A program made the position numbers and the translations under genes. 64,000 nucleotides of DNA, from the NCBI GenBank assembly GCA_049517655.1, contig JBEKRQ010000001.1, positions 558,001 through 622,000 of the forward strand. The letters are read 5' to 3'. Under the pieces are notes generated by a model. It had not been told where the DNA came from, did no database searches, and saw only the letters and a program-made list of their open reading frames with translations. Shown here piece after piece: positions 1 through 6,591 of this stretch (the stretch's first letter is position 1; every line of letters starts with the position of its first letter). The DNA comes from UBA11358 sp049517655. GTDB taxonomy: Bacteria > Verrucomicrobiota > Verrucomicrobiia > Limisphaerales > UBA11358.

Positions 1-1480
1 CCGGCAATTGCATCGTCGAACCCAGCGACTGGCCGCGCGGGATGATGGTGACCTTGTGCAACGGATGCGTGTGCTCCAGCATCATGTTCACAAGCGCATG
101 TCCCGCCTCATGCCATGCGGTGTGCTTCTTTTCCTCATCGGTCATCGCGAGGCTGCGGCGCTCGCGGCCCCAGCGGACTTTGTCGCGCGCCTCCTCCAAT
201 TCCTCCATGCCCACGGATTTTTTATTCAATCGCGCGGCGAGCAAGGCGGCCTCGTTCAACAAATTCGCCAGATCCGCGCCGGAATAACCCGGCGTTCCCC
301 GGGCGATGATGGACAAATCCGCCTCCGGCGCGAGCTTCACGTTTTTGGCGTGAACTTTCAAAATCGCCTCGCGCCCCCGCACGTCGGGCAGGTTGACAAC
401 GACCTGCCGGTCGAAACGACCCGGACGCAACAACGCCGGGTCAAGCACGTCGGGACGATTCGTCGCGGCGATGATGATGATGCCTTCCTGTGTGTCGAAG
501 CCGTCCATCTCGACGAGCAACGCGTTGAGCGTTTGCTCGCGTTCGTCGTTGCCGCCGCCGAGACCGTGGCCGCGCGAGCGGCCGACCGCGTCAATTTCAT
601 CAATGAAAATCAGGCACGGCACATTTTTGCGCGCCTGTTCGAACATGTCGCGCACGCGGCTGGCGCCGACGCCGACAAACATTTCCACGAAATCCGAACC
701 GCTAATGCTGAAAAAGCTTGCGTCTGCCTCGCCGGCGATGGCCTTGGCCAGAAGCGTTTTACCCGTGCCGGGCGCCCCGACCATTAGCACGCCCTTGGGA
801 ATGCGCCCGCCGAGCCGCTGGAATTTTTTGGGGTCCTTCAAAAACTCGACAAGTTCGGAAACCTCCTCAATGGCTTCCTCCACGCCCGCCACTTCCTTGA
901 ATGTGATTCTATTGCGTTCTTTGGCAAGCAGTCGCGCCTTGCTCCTGCCAAAACTCAACGCGCCTTTGCCGGCCATCTTGATTTGGCGGATGAAGAAAAA
1001 CCAGAGCAACACGCCAATCCCGACAAAAAACAACAGTTGGTAGCCGATCGACCAAAGCATCGAGTTCGGGATGTTTGCGCTGATTTTGTCCGATGCAAAC
1101 AGTTGATCCTGCTTTTCCGGGGTGAAAAAGGCGTTTTTGACGACAAAGGGCGCTACGATGGACTTGCCGTCTTTGTCCTTGATGACGCTTCCGTCCTTGC
1201 CGGTTTTGTAATAGGTGCCGCTGATTTCCGTAAGCGGGGCTGTCTGTGGATTGAAATTGATCGTCGCGGATACAATCATGTTGGACTGGAATTTTTGAAA
1301 AAAATCATACTGAGACAAGACGGCGTCCGGCGTGCCGAGGCGGTGTTGCACCAGCATCAACGCTATAAAGCTGCCGAGGATGACAATCCACGTGATCCAT
1401 GCCGTAGGCGGGAATCTGAAACCGTCCGGCGCCTTTTTGGGTCCGCGGCCGTTTTCTTTTTTTTGATCTTCGTCGAACAT
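1..1480 (-). CDS. ftsH: ATP-dependent zinc metalloprotease FtsH (3' end beyond the window)
   Basis: Membrane-anchored AAA+ protease that degrades misfolded and short-lived proteins. About 493 N-terminal residues are visible; the C-terminus is cut by the left edge. In order I see a hydrophobic segment near residues 27-46, a periplasmic stretch, a second membrane segment near 139-158, Walker A GAPGTGKT near 235, Walker B IFIDEIDAVGR, the second region of homology ending RPGRFDR, and the zinc motif HEAGH near 456. The ATG at 1478-1480 gives a charged cytoplasmic N-tail rich in D, E and K. It is divergent from the dus gene, only about 75 bp away, so both promoters share that short gap. Family assignment is secure. 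Confidence 0.97.
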   Translation of the reverse strand, partial: MFDEDQKKENGRGPKKAPDGFRFPPTAWITWIVILGSFIALMLVQHRLGTPDAVLSQYDFFQKFQSNMIVSATINFNPQTAPLTEISGTYYKTGKDGSVIKDKDGKSIVAPFVVKNAFFTPEKQDQLFASDKISANIPNSMLWSIGYQLLFFVGIGVLLWFFFIRQIKMAGKGALSFGRSKARLLAKERNRITFKEVAGVEEAIEEVSELVEFLKDPKKFQRLGGRIPKGVLMVGAPGTGKTLLAKAIAGEADASFFSISGSDFVEMFVGVGASRVRDMFEQARKNVPCLIFIDEIDAVGRSRGHGLGGGNDEREQTLNALLVEMDGFDTQEGIIIIAATNRPDVLDPALLRPGRFDRQVVVNLPDVRGREAILKVHAKNVKLAPEADLSIIARGTPGYSGADLANLLNEAALLAARLNKKSVGMEELEEARDKVRWGRERRSLAMTDEEKKHTAWHEAGHALVNMMLEHTHPLHKVTIIPRGQSLGSTMQLP

Positions 1481-1542
1481 GTCTTTTGCTTTAACTATTA
1501 AACTAACATGCCATTGTCGCTTCCGCAACGAGCTAATTCGGC

Positions 1543-1548
1543 TATAAT
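1543..1548 (+). promoter_or_regulatory. Perfect -10 hexamer (TATAAT) just ahead of the dus start
   Basis: TATAAT lies 7 bp upstream of the ATG at 1556. Transcription would start at about 1555, giving a leaderless or nearly leaderless mRNA. I see no good -35 hexamer 16-18 bp upstream, so this is tentative. Confidence 0.35.
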
Positions 1549-1555
1549 GCCGTCC

Positions 1556-2788
1556 ATGCGCATTGGTTCGCTGACGCTCCAATCCAATCTGTTCCTCTCG
1601 CCGCTGGCAGGTTACACCAACCTGCCCTTCCGGCTCATCGTGCGCGAAATCGGCGGAGTCGGCCTTTGCACCACCGATTTGGTCAATGCCCGCTCGCTCT
1701 TGGAAAAAAATAAAAGCGCCTTCAAACTCATCGAAACCTGTCCGGCGGATTCACCGCTCGCCGTCCAGCTCTTCGGTTCTGTGCCCGAAGAAATGCGCGA
1801 TGCCGCGATTTTGCTTGAATCGCTCGGTATCGCATCCATTGACATTAATATGGGTTGTCCCGTTCGCAAGGTCTGCAACGTCGGCGGCGGCTCGACCATG
1901 ATGACCGAACTGGCCAAAACCGCCGCGCTCGTCCGTGGCATGGTCAACGCCGTAAAAATTCCCGTCACCGCCAAAATGCGGCTCGGTTGGGATGACCAGA
2001 ACATCACTGCGCCGGATTTGGCTCGTGCACTTGAAGACGCGGGCATAGCCGCGATTTTTATTCATGGCCGGACACGCGAACAAGGTTTCGTCGGCACTGT
2101 GAATCTCGCTGGCATTCGCGTGGTCGTGCAGGCCGTGAAAACCATTCCTGTCATCGGCAATGGCGATATCGTCACGCCGCAAGCCGCAAAGAAGATGCTC
2201 GACGAAACCGGCTGCGCGGGCGTGAGCATCGGACGCGGCGCGTTTTACAATCCGTGGATTTTCCAGCATACATTGCATTATTTAGGTAGGGCGGGCTCCT
2301 CGCCTGGGCGAAGCCTTGCGAAGCCCGGTCCGCAGTCCGCCGTTCATCCAAATGCGCGCCAATCTGGTAGGGACGCGCTGCCGCGCATCCAGGCTGACCA
2401 GCAGGTCAGCCCTACCGAAAATGGTGATCTCCTTCCCGAACCCACCTTTGCCGAGCGCGTGCGCGTGATGTGCCGGCATCTGGATTTGATGATTGAAGTT
2501 TTTGGCGAGGCACATGGCTGCCGGATGTTCCGTAAAATCGCGCCGTGGTATGCCAAACGATTTGGCCCGGCGCGCGAATTCAACAAACATGTCGTGAAAA
2601 TTTCCACCAAGGCCGAATTCCACGATGTGCTGGAAAATTATATCCGCTGGCGCGCGCAATTCCTTGATGCAAACGGTGAATTGCAGCCGCGTTTCCGTCC
2701 GGCGCCGATGGTAGCGTCGTTCATGAAGGAAACCGCCGGTCAGGAAGAAAAAATTCCTGTGCCGCGGGGGCCAGTGGAAGTATGGTGA
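1556..2788 (+). CDS. dus: tRNA-dihydrouridine synthase (DusB-like) carrying an in-frame repeat insertion
   Basis: FMN-dependent reductase that makes dihydrouridine in the tRNA D-loop. The product is 410 aa from the ATG at 1556; upstream in-frame ATGs exist, but MRIGSLTLQSNLFLSPLAG matches the usual DusB N-terminus. Visible motifs are the FMN-barrel opening SPLAGYTNLPFR, the catalytic-Cys motif NMGCP near residues 98-101, KMRLGWDD, HGRTREQ, GNGDI and GRGAFYNPWIF. Residues of about 243-287 do not belong to the family: they are encoded by a 132-bp palindromic repeat (2285-2416) placed exactly between HTLHYL and ENGDLLPEP, where DusB normally runs from HYL into a GELLPP-like segment. The insert is 44 codons, which explains why this protein is longer than the roughly 320-350 aa norm. 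Confidence 0.93.
   Translation: MRIGSLTLQSNLFLSPLAGYTNLPFRLIVREIGGVGLCTTDLVNARSLLEKNKSAFKLIETCPADSPLAVQLFGSVPEEMRDAAILLESLGIASIDINMGCPVRKVCNVGGGSTMMTELAKTAALVRGMVNAVKIPVTAKMRLGWDDQNITAPDLARALEDAGIAAIFIHGRTREQGFVGTVNLAGIRVVVQAVKTIPVIGNGDIVTPQAAKKMLDETGCAGVSIGRGAFYNPWIFQHTLHYLGRAGSSPGRSLAKPGPQSAVHPNARQSGRDALPRIQADQQVSPTENGDLLPEPTFAERVRVMCRHLDLMIEVFGEAHGCRMFRKIAPWYAKRFGPAREFNKHVVKISTKAEFHDVLENYIRWRAQFLDANGELQPRFRPAPMVASFMKETAGQEEKIPVPRGPVEVW
2285..2416 (+). repeat. GGTAGGG palindromic element inside dus (132 bp, in frame)
   Basis: Begins GGTAGGGCGGGC and ends GTCAGCCCTACC, so the ends are inverted repeats. It has the internal core CTCGCCTGGGCGAAGCC, also present (reverse complemented) in the element inside mnmE. 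Its length is an exact multiple of three and it has no stop in the dus frame. A second internal GGTAGGGACGC suggests two nested or fused copies. Confidence 0.85.
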
Positions 2789-2813
2789 ATGTACAATAAA
2801 CTAATCACGGGTT

Positions 2814-3563
2814 ATGTCTGAAAATATAAGCTCAAATGTCCTTTTCCACTTTACAAAGTCATTAGATAGCATCGTGGATATTCTAACATCCGGTTTTTAT
2901 CCACATTATTGCCCTGAATATTCCTTTGGCCCACTCCACGATAAAACTGCCTCATCCAGCATGTCGCCTACACATGCATCTCCTATGATTTGTTTTTGCG
3001 ATTTACCACTATCACTGATCCGTAAGCATCTTGAGACGTATGGCAACTTTGGCATCGGCTTGAAAAAAGCATGGGGAATAAAGAACGGTATCACACCTGT
3101 ATTATACATATATAAAGAAACGCAATTATTTAAAGCTCTATCAAATCGAATGTGGGCAGCAGTTGGTGAAAGAGACGAAGCTGCTAATTATGATTTGAAA
3201 TTGTCAGCTGCTTTTTTGAAACCATTTCGTGGAAACGCGTGGAGAGATGGTAAAATGAAACCGGATATTCATTTCTATGACGAACGAGAATGGAGATATG
3301 TGCCGCGTCTTGTGCCAAATGAACAAGTCTTTTTACCCCGAAAAGACTATACTGACAAAGAAAAGCTTGCCAGGCTGCACACGTCCCTCAAACAAAAATA
3401 CAAGCTTACAGTTCATCCAGACGACATTCAGTATCTGATAGTGCCGGAAGATAAGCACATCCTTGAATTGGTAAAACACCTCCGCAAATTGTATAGCCAA
3501 GATAATGCGACACTGGTGACAACTGCGATAATGACAATTGACTGCATACATGAAGACATTTGA
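2814..3563 (+). CDS. AbiGi-like abortive-infection protein, without a visible partner
   Basis: 249 aa protein resembling the AbiGi antitoxin family of phage abortive-infection systems. Supporting segments are LFHFTKSLDSIVDILTSGF at the N-terminus, ICFCDLPLSLIRKH, YGNFGIGLKKAWGIKNGI, PVLYIY and FYDEREWRYVP, which read like the family pattern with an ADP-ribosyltransferase-like layout. In Lactococcus AbiGi works with the nucleotidyltransferase AbiGii; no such gene lies next to it here. The gene is visibly AT-richer than its neighbours (about 42-43% GC in two 60-base lines I counted) and uses many A/T-ending codons, suggesting recent acquisition. The role in this host is unknown; the family call is from remembered motifs. 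Confidence 0.7.
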   Translation: MSENISSNVLFHFTKSLDSIVDILTSGFYPHYCPEYSFGPLHDKTASSSMSPTHASPMICFCDLPLSLIRKHLETYGNFGIGLKKAWGIKNGITPVLYIYKETQLFKALSNRMWAAVGERDEAANYDLKLSAAFLKPFRGNAWRDGKMKPDIHFYDEREWRYVPRLVPNEQVFLPRKDYTDKEKLARLHTSLKQKYKLTVHPDDIQYLIVPEDKHILELVKHLRKLYSQDNATLVTTAIMTIDCIHEDI

Positions 3564-3622
3564 AATTAGAACGTAAGATTGATTTTTTGTTCTTCGCGTC
3601 CTTTGCGGCTTTGCGTGATCAA

Positions 3623-3688
3623 CTATTTCCCAATACAAAACTGGCTGAAGATAGAGTCGAGCAGGTCATCCGTGGCCGTTTTGCCGAC
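3623..3688 (-). pseudogene. Displaced second copy of the mnmE 3' end (21 codons plus stop)
   Basis: Read on the minus strand it encodes VGKTATDDLLDSIFSQFCIGK and stops. The functional mnmE ends VGKTATEDLLDSIFRQFCIGK. Over 66 bp I count 8 mismatches; six are silent (including TAA/TAG) and two change a residue. Homology ends abruptly at 3688, where the repeat block begins. The copy has no start codon or upstream domain, so it cannot act alone. Just downstream (3590-3616) are three near-repeats of the type CTTTGCGG/CTTTGCGT. Confidence 0.85.
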
Positions 3689-3900
3689 ATTTTATGTCCG
3701 CGGCAACCAGTCGCGAAGCGACACAGGAAATTAGCCCGGCACACCGTGCCGGGGTTCATCATCCAAAATAAATTCCGTCCTGAAGGGACGGTGGAAACAA
3801 TACGCACACCTTTTCCGTCGTCCCTCCGGGACGTGATTCATTATCCACGGCAACCGGGGACGTTGTCCCCGGCTAATTTCCATTGCTCCTTCGGAGCACT
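3689..3900. repeat. 212-bp non-coding block of five short hairpins between the two mnmE ends
   Basis: I see no gene here. It contains perfect hairpins at 3735-3753 (CCCGGCAC/GTGCCGGG), 3775-3791 (CCGTCC/GGACGG), 3819-3833 (CGTCCC/GGGACG), 3854-3872 (CCGGGGAC/GTCCCCGG) and 3885-3897 (GCTCC/GGAGC). The CGTCCC/GGGACG type resembles other intergenic palindromes in this window. The block could stop transcription leaving mnmE, but none of the stems is followed by a clear T-run. Confidence 0.8.
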
Positions 3901-5337
3901 TTATTTCCCAATACAAAACTGTCTGAAAATTGAGTCGAGCAGATCTTCCGTCGCCGTTTTGCCCACGATTTCTCCGACGGCATTGACTGCAATCCGCAAA
4001 TCCATCGCCACCAATTCGAGCGTCGCATTTGCGTGCATTGCTTCCAGTGTCTGCAGGGTGGCCGCTCGCGAGCGGTTTAGCGCGTCCTGATGCCGCGAGT
4101 TAATCATCACCTGAAGCATGCTGGCCTTGATTTCGCCCGACCACACCAGTTCCTTGATTGCGTCCTTCAACGCTTCAATCCCCTGCCCGTCTAAGCAGCA
4201 AACGTCGATTTGGTAGGGCGGGCTCTCCGCAGCCCGCCGCGGCGCGATAGGGACCGGTCTTCGCGAGGCTTCGCCCAGGCGAGCATCGCGCCCTACCTCG
4301 AACTTTAATTTTCTCGGCAAATCAATTTTATTCCAAACAAGAATCCGTTTCTTGCCGGTAAACTCGTCGAGACACTTTTTATCGGCAGCCGTCAGTGGCT
4401 CACTCGCGTCGAGCACATGCAAAATGAATTCAGCCTTGGCCAATGATTCGCGGCTGCGCCGCACGCCTTCCTGTTCGATTTCGTCGCGCGCCTCGCGCAG
4501 ACCGGCGGTGTCAATGAACACAACAGGAATACCGCGGATGTTCGCCGTTTCTTCAATCGTGTCGCGCGTTGTGCCGGGAATCGGCGAGACGATGGCGCGG
4601 TCGTGGCCAAGTAATTGATTCAGCAAACTCGATTTGCCCACGTTCGGACGCCCGACAATTGCAGCGCGAATGCCGCGCCGCAAAATCTGCCCTTCATTGG
4701 CTGTGCGCAGCAGTTCGTCCATGAACTTCACGCCATTTTCGAGCTGTTTGGTGAGCTGTTCCCGTGTGTCCGGCGTAATGTCTTCATCGGGAAAATCAAT
4801 GTGCGCTTCGACGTGGGCGAGCGTCTTCATCATCTCGTCGCGCAATTCATTGATGCGCTGCGACAGCTTGCCGGCGAGTTGTTCATTGGCGGCGGCAAGC
4901 GCGAGTTCCGTCCGTGAATGAATCAGGTCGGCGACGGCTTCGGCCTGGGCGAGGTCGAGCCGTCCGTTGAGAAAGGCACGGCGGGTGAACTCGCCGGGTT
5001 CGGCCAATCGCGCGCCATTTTCCAAAATCGTGTCGAGCACCAGTTTCGCCGGCAAAATGCCGCCGTGACAGGTGATTTCCACGGTGTCTTCGCAGGTGTA
5101 GGTGTGCGGCGCGCGTAGGACGGCCAGCAACACTTCGTCAACGGTCCGGCCATTGTAAATAATTTTACCATAATGAATCGTGTGTGACGCCGCGGCGGAC
5201 GGTTTCAGTGAATTTTTCCCAACCGGCAGAAAACTTTTATCGGCGACAGCGAGCGTCTGCGGGCCGGAAATGCGCACGACGGCCAGCCCGCCTTCGCCCA
5301 GCGGGGTGGCAATTGCAGCGATTGTGTCATCGGGCAT
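3901..5337 (-). CDS. mnmE: tRNA modification GTPase MnmE with an in-frame repeat insertion
   Basis: Works with MnmG to build the cmnm5/mnm5 group on wobble uridine of certain tRNAs. 478 aa, about 25 longer than the E. coli protein. Order: N-terminal folate-binding domain (1-120), helical domain, then a G domain with G1 GRPNVGKSS at 229-237, G2 PGTTRDT, G3 DTAGL at 276-280 and G4 NKID at 336-339, and the diagnostic C-terminal CIGK whose Cys is essential. Residues of about 348-375 (VGRDARLGEASRRPVP onward) are encoded by a palindromic repeat and sit in the surface loop between G4 and the G5-like CLDGQG, so the enzyme is probably active. Start is ATG 5337; heptanucleotide repeats lie just upstream. 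The gene is followed by a second copy of its own 3' end. Confidence 0.97.
   Translation of the reverse strand: MPDDTIAAIATPLGEGGLAVVRISGPQTLAVADKSFLPVGKNSLKPSAAASHTIHYGKIIYNGRTVDEVLLAVLRAPHTYTCEDTVEITCHGGILPAKLVLDTILENGARLAEPGEFTRRAFLNGRLDLAQAEAVADLIHSRTELALAAANEQLAGKLSQRINELRDEMMKTLAHVEAHIDFPDEDITPDTREQLTKQLENGVKFMDELLRTANEGQILRRGIRAAIVGRPNVGKSSLLNQLLGHDRAIVSPIPGTTRDTIEETANIRGIPVVFIDTAGLREARDEIEQEGVRRSRESLAKAEFILHVLDASEPLTAADKKCLDEFTGKKRILVWNKIDLPRKLKFEVGRDARLGEASRRPVPIAPRRAAESPPYQIDVCCLDGQGIEALKDAIKELVWSGEIKASMLQVMINSRHQDALNRSRAATLQTLEAMHANATLELVAMDLRIAVNAVGEIVGKTATEDLLDSIFRQFCIGK
4212..4297. repeat. GGTAGGG palindromic element inside mnmE (86 bp, frame kept)
   Basis: Ends are GGTAGGGCGGGC and GCGCGCCCTACC-type inverted repeats (GGTAGGGCG at 4212, CGCCCTACC ending 4297). 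Reverse complemented, it contains CTCGCCTGGGCGAAGCC as in the dus element. It adds about 29 codons to the G4-G5 loop without a stop. Confidence 0.85.
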
Positions 5338-5344
5338 AGGGAGA

Positions 5345-5424
5345 AATTACGAATTAGGAATCACGGATGTCGAATCATTCGTCACTCAAAATTCGCCATC
5401 CACAATCCAGAATCCACTTTCACC
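5345..5424. repeat. Degenerate heptanucleotide repeats between mnmE and the FtsB-like gene
   Basis: Read in steps of seven the sequence gives AATTACG, AATTAGG, AATCACG at 5345-5365 and CATCCAC, AATCCAG, AATCCAC, TTTCACC at 5397-5424. It fills most of the 116-bp divergent gap, so any promoters of mnmE and the FtsB-like gene lie in or between these repeats. Confidence 0.6.
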
Positions 5425-5453
5425 TGCGCGATGTCCGTGCTTAACTCGGCTCG

Positions 5454-5777
5454 ATGAACGTCAACCTCGGCATCTGGAGCAGACTGACACAAATTGTCGT
5501 CGCCCTCGTCGTCACGGCTTTTGTGCTGCTGATTGGGATGTATTATCTGCCGCTCATTCATCAAAACGAGCGGATGCGCGCGGACATTCTGCGGTTGCAA
5601 ACCCAGCTCCAAAAGGAAGAGGCGAATTCCAGGCGGCTCAAAGCCGAGATTGACGCCATTCGCAACGATCCAAAAACCCTCGAACGCCTGACCCGCGAAA
5701 AACTGGGTTATGCCAAACCTGGCGAGACGGTGATTCGGTTTGAACAATCCCCCACCAACACGACAGCACGCCAATAA
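5454..5777 (+). CDS. FtsB/DivIC-like septum formation initiator
   Basis: Small bitopic cell-division protein expected to pair with FtsL and FtsQ at the septum. 107 aa: short cytoplasmic N-tail, one membrane segment at about residues 12-31 (IVVALVVTAFVLLIGMYYL), then a periplasmic coiled coil with regular leucines (NERMRADILRLQTQLQKEE) and the family-typical NDPKTLERLTREKLGYAKPGE, which matches the conserved end of DivIC/FtsB proteins. It is convergent with frr with a 14-bp gap. FtsL is the main alternative, but the REKLGYAKPGE-type end favours FtsB/DivIC. Confidence 0.85.
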   Translation: MNVNLGIWSRLTQIVVALVVTAFVLLIGMYYLPLIHQNERMRADILRLQTQLQKEEANSRRLKAEIDAIRNDPKTLERLTREKLGYAKPGETVIRFEQSPTNTTARQ

Positions 5778-5791
5778 TCGCGTTGCGCGGA

Positions 5792-6358
5792 TTACACCGT
5801 CATAATTTCCTTTTCCTTGTGAACGACGTGCTGGTCAATCTTGGCGATGTATTGGTCGGTCAGCTTCTGCAAATCCTTTTCGGCCTGCTTTTCCTGATCC
5901 TCGGTGATGCCACTGTCGTGCGCGTGCTTTTTTAACTGCTCCATCGCGTCGCGCCGCACGTGACGAACCGCCACGCGCCCGTCTTCGGCCATTTTCTTGG
6001 TGATCTTCACAAACTCCTGCCGCCGTTCCTGGCTTAGTTCGGGAAACGTGATGCGGATGATTTTGCCCTGCACCGCCGGGTTCAAACCGAGGTTGGCCTT
6101 TTGAATCGCCTTTTCAATCGGCTGCGCCGAGTTCGCATCCCACGGCTGGATGACCAGCTGGCGCGGTTCTGGCGTCGTGATGCCGGCCAGTTCGCGGATG
6201 CGCATCTGCGAGCCATAAACATCGACAATGATATTTTCGACGAGCGCCGCGGACGCCCTGCCGGTGCGCACGCCGGCAAATTCGTTCACGACCACCTGCT
6301 CGGTCTTGATCATCCTGTCCTCTGCTTCCAGTAAAATATCCTCGGGTGTCATAGTCAT
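5792..6358 (-). CDS. frr: Ribosome recycling factor
   Basis: Splits the post-termination ribosome together with EF-G. 188 aa, the usual length. Conserved features include the start region EDRMIKTEQVVVNEFAGVRTGRAS (GVRTGRAS is diagnostic), GITTPEPRQLVIQPWD, NLGLNPAVQGKIIRITFPELSQERR and the basic VRHVRRDAMEQLK helix. In many bacteria frr follows pyrH; here pyrH is not adjacent and the gene seems to be transcribed alone. The ATG at 6358 gives MTMTPEDILLEAEDRM; the second Met is an equally good start. Confidence 0.97.
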   Translation of the reverse strand: MTMTPEDILLEAEDRMIKTEQVVVNEFAGVRTGRASAALVENIIVDVYGSQMRIRELAGITTPEPRQLVIQPWDANSAQPIEKAIQKANLGLNPAVQGKIIRITFPELSQERRQEFVKITKKMAEDGRVAVRHVRRDAMEQLKKHAHDSGITEDQEKQAEKDLQKLTDQYIAKIDQHVVHKEKEIMTV

Positions 6359-6591
6359 GGTGTATGCAGGCTAACAATAAAAACGCGCCGGGTCGAATGA
6401 AAATTACCACAGGTAAAAAGCGAATTGCCTCGCCCAAACGTCAGGCGCGGCATTTGGTTTGAAATTAATCCATGCCCCTCCGCGCAACCTGCGGTCAACT
6501 TTTCCACGCGCTTTTAGAATTCCCGCTTGTTGGGTTTGAGTTAATGGCATTGTCAATTCACCGTTGCGACGATAGTTTTATTCACAGTTGT

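Noticed and set aside
6472..6591. N-terminal extension of the fused oxidoreductase
   Set aside because: Forty residues without family similarity; ATG 6592 places the start close to the FAD domain.
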